Positions 1 to 13,800 of a stretch of 64,000 nucleotides of DNA are shown here, in pieces. Positions within the stretch are counted from its first letter, which is position 1, and the number at the start of each line of letters is the position of its first letter. The notes beneath the pieces were generated by a model, which ran no database searches, was not told the origin of the DNA, and saw only the letters and a program-made list of their open reading frames with translations. The translations under genes and the position numbers were made by a program. Source of the DNA: Doris montereyensis (Eukaryota > Mollusca > Gastropoda > Nudibranchia > Dorididae); NCBI GenBank assembly GCA_037039925.1, contig JAXRKP010000086.1:222501-286500 (forward strand), written 5' to 3'.

Positions 1-969
1 AAGTGGTAATGATCAATTGAACCCATGGTAATATTCGTTCGGATATGGAATGGCACCAACTTATTTTTTTTCTTTGAGTAGAGTATTAAGGAATTAATTT
101 TGTACCATTTCCCGATCTTTCACTTTCAGTCGGAAAGTCAATTTGCATCTCTCTGTGTCTAGCAGTGTGTGGTGTAGAATCTAATGGTTGGGGCTTGTTG
201 GCAAAATAGAGCGTCGTGCTTTGTGTCCTTCAAAAGGAGACTTGGGATGGTGAAAAAGGAAGGGGTGGGGAAGTTGTTGATTTATTTTAAAGTGGATTAG
301 AGACTTGGAAGTGGGATTGAGTTTGGCACCACGATGATTATGGGAGGCGGGAGCAGGGGTGTTTGGCACTTGGCACGTTTTATGGTAGCTAAAACGAAAC
401 GGCTCGATATTTTTGCTTGTTTGCGCTCAACCTGTTAGAAGTGCTAGTTGTCTATTTCCCCCCCCCCACCAGCAATGAGAGTGTGAAAGATTGCCGTATC
501 TAACCTGTAGGGCCTAATTCATTCTTTTTGCCACCTATGGGCGTGTTAAATGGTAGCGTAGCATCTGACGCGTAACCCCCCCCCCCTCCCCTCTCCCTTG
601 TAGACGTGCTGATAGAAGGCATTGTAGGTGTGAGAGGTGTGTGATACCGCATAGTCCACGCCCGTCGTGAGTTGCGCACATGTCCGTGCGAAGCACGTTT
701 GATGTTTTGACAGTGATGTGAATGAGGTCCAAATCCCAGTGGGTTACAGATGGACAGCCGGACGGGAAAACACAACCGGAACGAGAGAGAGAGAGAGGTG
801 ATGGCCTGGTTAAATTTAAGGTCTAGATGACACGCTCTGATCCATTTTCGCTTCCCTGTTATAAGTATCAGTAAGGAGATTTTATTTTCTAAGCCTGGCT
901 GTGAAAGTGACACTGTAGACACTCATTCTCTCGATTAAAATGGAGAGTGTTGTTTGTCTGACTGGTTGA

Positions 970-1078
<109 letters not shown>

Positions 1079-2001
1079 CCTTCCTCCCTTACCTCCATCC
1101 CTCCCTACCTGCCTCAAGTTTTTTTGTTATCCAGCTTTTTACTCATGTATTATGTCTTTGTCTGAAGCCACCTCTGAAGAATTTGCAATTAAAAAGCAAT
1201 GATGGGTTGTAAGAAGTATTATCTTTTATCGCCGCCACCCCCCCCCCCCCCTTTCTGGAATCGTTTTTCTTTTCTTTCTCCTTTTTAATTTTTACAAAAT
1301 GATAAAGACGCTAATGGTCGTCTGGCCCTCGGTGGAAGCAAGGGGAGGGGTGTGTGGTGGAGACAATCTTGTGATAAGTTTGAAAGATTACATCATGACA
1401 GAAGGCTTCCAATGTTAAGACAGGAATCTTTTCATTTTTTGTGTGAGAGAGGGAGAGAGAGAGGGGCAAGGCATTGAAAAAGGTTAATGCCCCCCCCCCT
1501 TCCCTACGTGTTTAGAATTGAAATAGAATAAGTCAGGCTTGATGTCTGATCAGGTTTCAAGCTGACAAAGATGGGATTGCCACCTTTAGCTAAACTTTGC
1601 TTTTCGCAGGGGAGGGGGGGGGGAGGAGATGAGATTTTCTATGTCTGGTTTCCACCAGACATCAATTTCCCCGGTAAGGCAACACTTTGATAGAATGATG
1701 CATCTGTTTTTAAGTATTCCCCTGCACTTAGTCTGCAAAAATTGTTGATTGTACTCCATGGTCTTGAGGATACAAGAGCTTCCCCTCCTCCCCCTTAAAT
1801 ATTCATTTTTTTAATTGGGGGGGGGAGGGGGATTGTTCATGCTTTAATATATTTTTGCATTATTTCATCACTGCATATTCAATATCATTTGGTTTGTTGT
1901 AAAGTAGGGATGAACTTAGAGGGGAAAGAAGAATAAAGGAGTAACATCATAATAATGTTATCTCCTGTGGGAGAAAAAAGGTATATAATGAAGTCATGAT
2001 T

Positions 2002-2320
2002 TTATACAGGACTTAACCAATGTATACAGGACTTAACCAATGTATACAGGACTTAACCAATGTATACAGGACTTAACCAATGTATACAGGACTTAACCAA
2101 TGTATACAGGACTTAACCAATGTATACAGGACTCAACCAATGTATACAGGACTTAACCAATGTATACAGGACTTAACCAATGTATACAGGACTTAACCAA
2201 TGTATACAGGACTCAACCAATGTATACAGGACTTAACCAATGTATACAGGACTTAACCAATGTGTACAGGACTCAACCAATGTATACAGGACTTAACCAA
2301 TGTATACAGGACAACCAATG
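2002..2320. repeat. 20-bp minisatellite, about 16 copies
   Basis: The unit is TGTATACAGGACTTAACCAA, repeated head to tail with almost no divergence. Three copies carry C in place of T (gactcaacc), one has tgtgtacagg, and the last is shortened by deletion. The array ends about 150 bp before exon 1 of the window. The near identity suggests recent expansion or ongoing homogenisation. Confidence 0.98.
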
Positions 2321-2473
2321 GTACAAACTTGATTAGATTCAAGCTTTTGAACATTTGATTTACTGGCTGACGAGATATCATTTTGTATAATTGGAAATCA
2401 GTCTCATAATTTTTAATGAGAGTAATAAAAATGCCCATTTTCTCTTCTTTTTCATGCCACCTTTTGCCACCAG

Positions 2474-5400
2474 AAACGGAAGATGTTAGGAGACTCCACT
2501 TCCACTCAGGTTCTTCGTGACTTGGAGATTTCTTTACGAACAAACAATATTGAGTATGTATATTTGCATGATGTTTTAAAAATTTGTTATTGAGATAACG
2601 CATGAAAATACAGATAAGGCAGTAAGTAAAAGCAAAGTTCCTTCAAGGCCATTACAGCCTTTATAGCCCCTGAGCGTATCCCAGTTTTTATAGCGTAAAA
2701 CGGAACAGGTGATCAGGAGACTAGTCTGATGCAGGTTTTTACTTCCAAGCTAGTGCTTGTATCCATTTGCATGGGGGTTGTGGGGGGAATGCAAATTTCA
2801 GAGTCTTTCCTTAAGGATTTGAACCCGGGATCCCATGACCTTAAGATTCGAACCCGGGATCTCATGACTCCAAGTCCGCAGTTTAACAACTCGGTCATCA
2901 CGCCACGTGCAGACATGATAGACAATCTGTAATAGCAAGATCAACACACCTAGATTAATTTTGTATTAATTACCTTATTCTCCAGCATAGTCCATCCATT
3001 TGTAATCGTTTTGTAATTTATTACTGTAATAACTTGTTCTCATTATAATCATTGAAAAGTTCATGAATGTATTTTGTTTCATTTTTTCAGGTGGGTTCGT
3101 GAATTCCTCAATGAGCAAAACACTGGCTTAGATGTTTTAGTGGACTACCTGTCTTTCTCCCAAGTTGTTATGAGGTTTGTATTTGAAAAGAAAAAGAAAA
3201 TAGAGAAAGGGAAGCAGACCCAAAAGAACATTTATGTATTTACTGATTGACAGAATTGTTTTGAGATAATGGAACACAAAGTGCATGTTAGAGATCAGAT
3301 ATAAATATGCAAGGAAATGTGGGAACATTTAAATGGATTGTGTCAAACTGAAGATGGCCTCCCTTGTTTTTCTTATGAACCCCGCAGGCGAGAGCAACTT
3401 TTGAACAATGAGAAGACTGCCAGCCTAGATTCTGGTCTGAGTCGTAGTCCCAGGCGATACCTGAAGCGCTCCAACACGATTGGCTCTCCGTAATTCTAAG
3501 CATATCAACAAGCTGAACATGGGGGAGGCAAGGGATGACGTGCATGTCTGCATCATGTGCCTGAGGGCCATCATGAACCACCAGGTAAAGCCGTAGCTTG
3601 TAGTTCCTCTTATTGTAGCATTAGCAGGACATGTTGTTATTTTTTTACTCAAAGGTATTGGCTTTGATTTGGCTTATATTGTGAGACAACAATCTTTTTA
3701 CAGATGTTGTGAAAGAATTGGTTGAAGGTTTGTGTCACCATATTATGAAAGTTGGGATCATCGTTTTTAGAATTAATCACTTTGAACCATTTAGGAGTTT
3801 CAGTCAAATGTCTTAATAGTAAATCTCAGATTCGTGAGTCTCTTTACCTCAGGGTTTTTTGTTGTTGTTGAAAGAAATGTATATATTTTTAAAAACCTGA
3901 AATGTATTGCGACAAGGGTTGTTTTGGTGTGATTACAATATTAGCTTTTTAATATTGTAAGCATTTGTGTTAAGAACATCATCTTAAACAGTTCTGTGTG
4001 CATATTGTTTTTTTTCCCATTTCTGCCTTGACAGCCAGTAAAAAAAATCCACCCAAAACACCACCTGAATAACAATAAAGTGACAACTCAAAAGAGAGTT
4101 CTATAACTATTTAACTACCAAGTACAGTCGCATGTGAATACTCAAATGTCTTTTTATTTCGTCTCCAGTATGGTTTCAACTTGGTGATTGCTCACAAAGA
4201 TGCAATTAATTGTATTGCTCTAAGTTTAAACCACAGAAGTTTGAGGTAAGTAGTATATTCAGTAAATATCATTACTGTTTTAATCTCTTCAAGTCAGAAA
4301 ATTTGAGGATTGAAATTGAAGGAAACTGAAGGCCATCTACTTCATATCAACATTTACATAAATTTGCATTGAGTACTTTATTAACTGGGACCAGAATCAA
4401 AACTAAATTCTTTGTTTGTTTGTTTTGTGTTGTTTTTATACCATCCGCTTCTTGTTCTAGTGAATTATGTTAAGTTGTACAACCAAGATAGTGCTGTGGA
4501 CGGTTCATGTAATTTTTTGTTGTTTCTCCAGCTGGTTCCTGTAATTTTGTAAGAATGTATGTATTTTGGGAAGCCCTTATTCTATTTAACTGAAATATAA
4601 ACCAAATTTCTTCTATGTACCATACTGCAAGTGCTTCAATGCTATGTTAATCCTTGACCTGGAAAGAAAATCCAGAAAGAGAAAAGCCAATGACAGGCGC
4701 TTACAGAGTCTCCCATAACAACCATCAGTAACAGTGGCATAAGAAACCCCCAGGGCATCCAAAAAGAAAACAAACCATATGTAAATTTGCTGATGAGTTT
4801 CCTGCGATTTTTCTATTATTAATGTCAATTTTTATTTTGTGTGTTCTCCATGTTATCCCCAGGACCAAAGCTCTTGTTTTAGAATTATTGGCAGCTGTGT
4901 GTCTAGTCAGTGGAGGGCATGATATTATACTTTCAGCATTTGATAACTTCAAAGAAGTAAGTTTATGCTTTTCACTCATGTCCATATTGATGAAATGTCT
5001 ACTTCTACAAGTATTTCTGAGTCGGTCGTTTTTGTGCATCAAAGGCTCTGTTGCCAGGCACTAATTGTACATCATGTTTTGCATGTTGGTTTTAAATGTC
5101 CCTAGATCATCTACGTTTGAGGAAAAAGTTTGAATAGTTTCATTCACGTATAATTACTCATTTGAATGGCATCGTTGCAGATGAGGGTAATTATGTTTGT
5201 AAACTCGTATAGTTGAAGTGTTTATAACGACATAACTGACTGATTGTCTAGGAAAGTCCGTGTAATGAATTAACATTATAAAGAGTAGAGAAAGAAGCTG
5301 TGAAAGTGTGTGTATATTATTGTTTTACATTTGATTTAGATTTTTTCTCAGTCCTCCCGCACTAATGTTAATTTAAACCTCACTTGTAAAAAGATAAGAT

Positions 5401-7867
5401 AAAGATGGACTGTACATCATTTATCCCTTAGCAGGCCATTTCATTGAAAGCCCTTCTCAGCTTCCCGTGGAACATACTTTACAGAAGCCTCTTAGGCACT
5501 TCGTACACTCTGACAAGATCTTTCTCTACATTTAGCTGAGTACTCACTCACACCTGAGTTGAGTGAGGAAAGAAGAGTGAAGTACCTTTGCTAAGAGTAC
5601 AATTTTGTGAAAAAACACCAGGGCTAGCCATGGGTTTTGAACCAGTGTCGTCAAGATCACAAATTACAACACTTCGGTTTTGTTACGCCTCCTTGTCTTA
5701 TTAACATTTATTTTATTTTCCTGTACTTGTTATAATTGTGTTATTTGTTGTTCCCCAGGTTTGTGGTGAGCAGCATAGATTTGAAACCCTGATGGACTAT
5801 TTTAAAAATTATGATGAATTCCACATAGATTTTATGGTAAGTAGTTCCACATAAATTTTATTGTAAGTTTGGTTCAATATAGATTTTATGGTAAGTTTGG
5901 TTCAATATAGATTTTATGGTAAGTTTGGTTCAATATAGATTTTATGGTAAGTTTGGTTCAATATAGATTTTGTTTTTGCGTTGTAGATTTTATATACCAA
6001 ATTTGGGGCAATCAGATCAAATATCACTGTCAAAAAGTAACATTTTGAGAAAATCGCATTTTTTACAATTCTTTCCGTTATTTGAATGTTTTTTTTGTAT
6101 ATAAACCTATAAAAGAAGGATATAATACTTTGAAACATCATACAATCTTGAGAGGCTATCAAATACTTCATCTTGACTCTATTTCAACTGCTCCAGATCC
6201 CTTATACTCATGTCATATTTTTCTTATAACAGGTGCATAGAATGTTTTCATAATATTAGGCTGATCTTTGGTAATATTGACAATAATTCTTCAAAAACAT
6301 ATGTTTCGGATAGAGTACTTTGTGGTGATTAAAAATGAGTACCAACTTGTTATACTTTAAACAAAATTTCCAGCTTTATGGTACAACCGATATGTTGTTA
6401 CTTTCTAAAAAAATCATATAAAGTGAAAACCAATAATGAGCCTTTGTTATGGTATCAATGTGAAGGGAATGAACTGCTCCATCCAGTAGTTCAATAAAAG
6501 AGATTAGTCCGATTTGTGGTAAAAATGCTTTCCTCGGGGGACAACAACCCCTCCCCCCCCTCCTCCCCCCTAAGTTTCATCTTATATCGTGATCAAGACA
6601 CAAGACAGAATTTTATAGAGCATTATCATGGTGCCTTTCTCAAAAATGCTGTCATTGAGAAATTAATGAAAGAAGGAAAAGAACAAGATGTTAATGTCAA
6701 ATTATTGACTTGTTGAGGTATAAAATATTCTGTGACAAGTTCCTTAGGGTGCACTATTTCAGCAGTATTTCATATACTTTAATAAGATTGGTTTTGGAAC
6801 GTCTGTGAACATCATTTGTTTTTATTTGTCATTGTTTGTCTATCATTCATTTAAATTCAGCAGTTAAGGGCACAGAATTCGGAACCCAATATTTACAAGT
6901 AGCACTCAAAAGTTCTGAACTATTAATGCTTTGCCATGTACTCCATGTTTTCTTCTTCTTTTTTTCTCTCTGTGTAACATGCGACTTTCTGAAGACAACA
7001 AAAAAGACAGAGAAAGTTCTATTTTCCTGGAGGGAATTTTTTTGTTTTGTTTTGTTTCTGCATTTTTGCTTATGTTATGTTAATGTTTTTCAGGTTGCCT
7101 GTATGCAGTTCATCAACATTGTTGTACACTCTGTAGAAAACATGAATTTTCGGGTCCACTTACAATATGAATGTACAAATATTGGTCTGGATGACTTTTT
7201 ATTGGTGAGTGCATTTTCTTTCTCAGATAATTTTGTCTTGCTTGGTTCTATGGCTTAAATATGTTTCATGTCTACATATACTTGCAAGTTTTATGCTTTT
7301 TTTTTTTTTTTTTTCTTTCTCGTGTTTTATTTTTCTTTCTCATAGACATTGATCTGCCTTAGCCCCATTAAAAATTGTACATGGTCTTAAATTTGTCATT
7401 GATTTAAAGTCTATGTTTGATGTTACCTATTACAAGTTTTATGAAAATAATGCTGAAAATGAATTAGTGTGAAAATACTGATTCAACATTTTATCTTCGA
7501 CTTTATTCAAACTTATTATGGCCATATCATGAGATGTTCAAAAATGCTTTTGTGATCACAGATTTTACTTTGAAAAAGATTTTACAAGTGAAGAATACAG
7601 ATTATTGAACAATGATTTATTTTTGCTACAGTCTTTCATGATCTTTTTTATACTACCATTTCCTTCAGAAACTACGCAATACAGAGAGTGACCGATTGGC
7701 TCTCCAAGTTAATGCCTACCTAGATAATGTGATTGATGTTGCACAGCTTTTGGAGGATTCTGAAACAAAGACAGATGCTTTAGAAAAGGTTGCAGAGCTT
7801 GAAGATGAATATTCACAAATATCAGAGAGACTCACTGAAGTAGAGGAAGAAGCAATGATTAAGACAG
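2474..7867 (+). CDS. FMNL: Formin exons 1-8: GTPase-binding / FH3 region
   Basis: These exons encode the regulatory armadillo-like half (GBD/FH3, then the start of the dimerising coiled coil). In the active protein it binds a Rho-family GTP-bound switch; in the resting protein it binds the C-terminal DAD. Visible blocks: [15 protein letters not shown] (exon 1), [20 protein letters not shown] (exon 2), a Ser/Arg-rich linker then [15 protein letters not shown] (exon 3), [20 protein letters not shown] (exon 4), [20 protein letters not shown] (exon 5), [19 protein letters not shown] (exon 6), [20 protein letters not shown] (exon 7). Exon 8 gives a heptad-like acidic segment ending EEEAMIKT. Exon 3 needs a frame correction near 3488: the first frame runs to SNTIGS, the second resumes at [17 protein letters not shown]. 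The exon is two bases short or one long. Confidence 0.9.
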
Positions 7868-10800
7868 GTAACTAACTCATTGCATTTGTTTTCTGAACGT
7901 TAATTTACTTACTGTGATCCAAAAGATCAAAGTCATTAGTGTTCATATAAAATGAAAGCATTGTAAGAATTGTAAAAGTAAAGATATGAAATATTTTGTC
8001 AATATCTGTATATCAATGAATTAAGAATGCATGGAATCGATAAAGGAGGTGCTTGTTATAAAAAGTACAATAAAATAAAGAATAATAATTTCAGTTGCTT
8101 TTTCAAATGAGTTGAGAAGTTTGTATTTTAAGAAGTATAATAAGAACCCTTTGAAAACATTCAAGCCTTTTTTCAAATTAAACACTTGTGTCTCAATAAG
8201 AATAAGAAAAAAATGGACAAAAAATGTAAAATTTATTGTTTTATTTCTCATGTTAAGTACATATTTTCAAACATAAGAATTAGTCAAATACTTTCATAAA
8301 CATGTAAGCATTATAGAGGCTTTCTATAATCTCAGTTTCAGTATAATTTATCACAAAATTTGTTAATTTAATTTTGTTTGTTTGTGTGCAATTTAGTACT
8401 TTAAAAAGGTAAGGAAAAGTATTTGGTGTGTTTCATAAATGCAGAAGTTGAAGTCAAAAGCTTACATATGTTTCCTTAATTTCATTCCCTTTAGTCGAGT
8501 TAGAGAAGCAGCTTTCAAATGCCATCACAGAACTGGAGGAGTTGCGGGTAAGACTTGTTCATCTTTGCAAATCTATGTGTTTACAACTGTATGTGTGTGC
8601 ATTACAAGAGGCTTAGTTTATGATACATAATAATCTCAGACACCAGAAATTTTTATCTTTATCTTATATCATTAATGCATACTCACAAAAGCACTTGTAC
8701 TGCGTGCACACATTTTCAAAAACTGCAAGATGTAAAGTTTAAGTAGATATATTTGATTTAAAAGATGTATGAATGTATACGGTCTAAGTAGTGAGAGCTA
8801 AATGACAACACAAGTTTTGTTTATTCCCAAACATAAGTTTCTCATTGACCTTTAGACAAGGCTAAAACGATTTTTTTGTTTTATTCAAGGCATGTTCTTT
8901 TGATTCACAATGTTCTTTATAGTGACTCTTACAGCTCGACGCTGCACGAACATTATAAAATACATCTTTTCACAGCAAAGACGATAAAATTCATCAATTT
9001 GAAAAAGAAAAAGAAGAAAGAAAAAATGGCTTTTTGATTTATCTAGAAAATTGGATATGTCATAATTTTGTTTTTGAAAACTGACAGATCTATTGATGCA
9101 TTTAAAACGTCAACTTTATCTTGAGAAAATATTTTCTTGTTTTCTCCGTGATCAGGACTTGACTACAAGGCAAGACCTGGAGATGTCCATGATGAGGAAA
9201 ACCATGTGTGAAAAGGATGAGGAATCCAGGAAGCGGCTCAGTATGTTAGATGCCAAGCTCCTAGAACTGGAAACCATGAAAACGATACCAGGTACTTACG
9301 ATTTTTTATTTACATCACTCACACTTTTTAATGTTTCTGCAGTATTCTTATTGTCTTTGTTTGGTCGAGTGGCTGGATTTGCAAAGCATGCATGTATTTC
9401 AATATGTGCGTGCTTCAAGCAAAGAATGTATTTTATTAAAATGGGTTTCTCAATAGAGCAAGACTGCCTTTAGATTTCCAACTTTCTAGTAGCTTTTCAT
9501 GTCTTTTATGCACTAGGAGACCTACTCCTGCTCTAGCTCTATCTTTGACATCTACTCTTGAGAACATTAAAATATGATTCGGTCCTACATTTTCTATTCC
9601 TTGTCCTTTTTCTTTGTTTCTGTAATGGCCAAAATATCTACTTTGAATATTTCCATTTCTTCAACTAATTCTAACTCTTTTCTATTTATAGCCCTAACAT
9701 TCCATGTTCCAAAAATCACAGTCCGTATTCGTTTCCAAGTTCGTCTTCGAAAGATCAAGCCGGTTATATTATATATATTTTTTTCTCTGAATCTGTTTGT
9801 TTTTGGATAAGCAGGGGATTAGCGCACTGTACCCTAGGTAGATGGTGTGGCTGCCACCTTGAGGCCCCATACCAGGCCTTGTTATTTTCTGTCAGGGTTA
9901 ACTCCCTTAGCCTTTGGTCAGCCAAGACCTGCCTGCAAGGCAGCAGGAGACTCGTAGATGGCGGGATCATCTACTACCTGTCCACCTGTCCCTGGGGTGT
10001 TTTTTTCAAGGCGTTTTACTCTTAGGAAATGTACTTCACTCTTCTTTCCTCACTCGGCTCAGGTGTGAATGACTGTCCAGCTATAGGTAAAGAAAGATCT
10101 TGTCACAAAGTTAGTATGAAGCGCCTATCAGGCTGCTGTATTGTATGCTCCCAGGGAGTTGAGAAGGTTTTAATTGAATGGCCTGCTGGGGAATAAATGA
10201 TGCACTGTTGGTGAGCCTGCACTAGTGTATCGATACAACTATAGGTCCATCTTTATCTTTATCTTTTAGTAATGTCTGTCATAGAGTGTCCTTGTTTTCT
10301 GCCATATTCATGTATCTCTTTACATTTTTCTAATTGATTTTAAGACATTTTGATGTTAGAGGTCAGGATGTTGTTTTTTCTTCATGGCCTATTCATAAAC
10401 CTCTCTCGCCGTTTGTAGAGGTCAGAATGTTGTTTTTTTTGTTCATCGCCTATTCATAAACCTCTCGCCGTTTGTAGAGGTCAGAATGTTGTTTTTTTTG
10501 TTCATCGCTTATTCATAAACCGTTTGTAGAGGTCATGATGTTCTTTTTTTTGTTCATTGCTTATTCATAAACCTCTCTCGCCGTTTGTAGAGGTCATGAT
10601 GTTGCTGTTTTTTTGTTCATTGCCTATTCATAAACCTCTCTCGCCGTCCGTTTCTATCGTCCACAGCCTCCTCCTCAGACGGATCCATAAGTTCGGCGGC
10701 TGGGTCACCAATCAAGACAGTTCCAGTTCCAGCTCCCACCCCACCACCACCACCTCCTCCTCCACCTCCCCCTCCCCCGCCTCCTCCAGGCCCTGGTGCA

Positions 10801-13800
10801 CCTGCTCCTCCTCCTCCACCACCCCCTCCTGGTGTTGGAGGGGCCGAATGGGAGGTACGATTACGTTGTTATCGTCTTGCTTTGTAGTGTGGCCATGAAT
10901 ATGACTAGACAAATGTGATGTTTATTGTATAAACACGTGTCACTCACTTTCAAAATGGTTGTGTCAGTCCATTGTCACAATATTCATGAGATAATCCATT
11001 GGTTAACATACAGCAAGTTGGAAATTTTGCTCTGATCTTAGGATTTTAAGAAAAAATTAATGGAAGCCTTTCAAGAGGCACACATTTTATTAGAAAGTAA
11101 AAACAGACGTGTATCATTGTGTTCCATCGTGGTTGGTTGGTGGTTTCTGCTGGTAGGTCCTACTTCTCTCTTTTCCTATCTTTCATCTTGCTGTTACCTC
11201 TTAGTTCACCTTTAGATCACCACCTATGCTGGACATGGTAAATCTCAATAAAAACAAAATTGTGTCTCATTTACTCGTCAAATCAATCATCGTTATGTAA
11301 GATGCACTTTATTTAATGGAAGAAAAGAAATGTTTGAAGTTTGTTTTTTCTTTGTAGATCACCTTAGTTGTGGATGAAGGAAAAATCAAATCTTTGTAGT
11401 AAACATCCATTTGTATCGAGAGAGAATAGATACTGTGAAACACACTTAACAAGCCCATATCTACAATTATATTATCAAGATATATTATATTCTCACGAAG
11501 TACACCCTGTTTTTTCACTGCCGTATTATCATAAGATATGAAAGTTCTTTTGTAATCATGCATTTTTGTCCTCTTTTCTTCACTCTGTCAGCAATGACCA
11601 TCAAGAAGAAAGTACAGACCAAGTACCGGTTGCCTATTCTCAACTGGACCCCACTAAAACCTCAACAGCTAAAGGGAACACTTTTCTCCGATCTGGATGA
11701 TGAGAAGCTATACACTGTGGGTTGAGCTCATTTTCATTGTATAAGATAAGATAAGATACAACTTTATTGTCCAAAAAGGGGCACCTTGTACATGAAATAC
11801 TACACACTTTTACTATACATAAATTATTCTTCACACGTAAACAGCATAAAAAGTATTTTTGCTTTAAAGTAGATGTTAGGGAGGTTTTGTGTGACAGAAT
11901 CCAAAAAGTGTGTTCTTTAATGTTGAACCATAAATGATTTGGAGTTGTGAGCAGTTTGTTGTCTTTTTCTTCCTCTTGAATTTAAAAATAAGTTTTAATT
12001 ATTGACCTTTTTCATGTATGGAAACAGATTAGAATGGGAAATCTTGCATACTACAAAAACATTCAATAGTAGCTTTTTGTGTTAATACTTTTTCTTGTAT
12101 TTTTCCTCTCAGGTCATCGATTTTAATGAGTTTGAAGATATTTTCCGACTTGGACCAGCAGGCCCACTGTTAAAGAGTGGAGGTGGCACTCCTAAAACGC
12201 TCAAGAAATCTAAAAAGCCAGAGACTATTTCACTGTTGGAGTCTAATAGATTGAGGAATGTTGGTATGTGTTTGGACCTCGTTTTCCTTGGCTTCTGTCT
12301 TTTTCAAAACATTTACATATTCACAGGGCATGTGATTTTACACAACCCATAAATTTGGAAGGTGTATTTTAATATTTTTATCATACTTTCAATGCACTAT
12401 CCTCCCATCTTATGAGTCAGTTTTAAAACATAAAGAGATTACTGTTTTGTTATTGACAGTTGTATCTGACATTTAGGTTATCTCACGCTGTTGATTTTCT
12501 TCTTCTCTTCAGCCATTACTAGGAGGAAGATTGAATTTACCAATGAGGATATTGTTAAAGCTGTCAATGGGTGAGTGAAATGTCATTTCAACTGTTGTCT
12601 GTCTGATACGAATGATTCGATAATAACTTATGTTTTTGAGTGTCTTTTCTTTCTCTCTTTTCTGTAATGTTGAATGACACTGTTTAAGTTCCTCGTAACA
12701 GGGGTCATGGAAAATTAAAATGACAGAAACATGTGGATTAAAAATATTCGCTTAAATAGATTTGAGTTTTACAGGCCACCAAAGTTTGTGGAGGGGGCGG
12801 GGGAGTCCCCAGAGGAAGGTATTTTTACCACAAATCAGTCAAATCTCGTTTATTGCACTACTGGAAGGAGCAGTTCATTCCTTTTCACATTAATACCATG
12901 AAAAAAGCTCAGTATCGATTCTTTCATCTTATACGATTTTTTTTAGAAACGATACCTTTATCACATCGGTTGTACATTAAAGCCGGAAATTTTGTTTAAA
13001 ATATAACAAGTTGGTACTCATTTTAATAATCACAAAGTATTCTATCCGAAAAATGTACTTTGGAGGAATTATTTTCAATATTAGCTGAGATCGGCCGAAA
13101 ATTACAAGAGACATTTTGTGCACCTGTTATAAGAAAAATGCCATCTGACATGAATATAAGGGACCCAGAGTAGTTGAAATTTTGTCGACAAGAAGTATTT
13201 ATAAGAACTTCTTACAATCGCATGACGTTTCAAGGTATTATACTGGGTTTTTTTTTTATTTACATGCGATAAAACATTCAAATAACGGAGAGAAAATTTT
13301 AAATGCAGTTTTCTCAAAATTTTACTTTTTGACAGTGATATGCAATCTTCTTTTTTATTTAATAGTCTGATTGCCCCCAAATTTTATACATAGCATATAT
13401 GACGCAATAAAAAATTTCATTTCTAATCAGCTAACTTAGATATGCCGAGTACAATTGTAGTGGTTAAAATTGTCTATATCAAATTTTAAAAATTCTAAAA
13501 ACATATATGAAGTGGGAGACAAGGCAGGAGAAAGATTATGGCATGTAATTGATAGTGACCACTTTTCTATCCTTACTTAAAACGAATTTTTAACTTCTTT
13601 TTTAATTGATGAGTTATTCATGGGTTGTTTTGGGGTCTTTATCTGGGTTTGTCTTTGGGTGCTCAGAGCTTGTTTTTTTTATTGAACAAGATCTGCCTGT
13701 AGAAATTGATACTACTGTATTTGTTATTATTAAACAAGGTGTTATCCAGGGGGAAAAACTATTTAAAAACTCAAACAAACCAGCTTATGAGGGATTGCTC

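Noticed and set aside
2002..2320. CRISPR-like array
   Set aside because: Units are contiguous 20-mers with no spacers, in an intron of a eukaryotic gene; it is a minisatellite.
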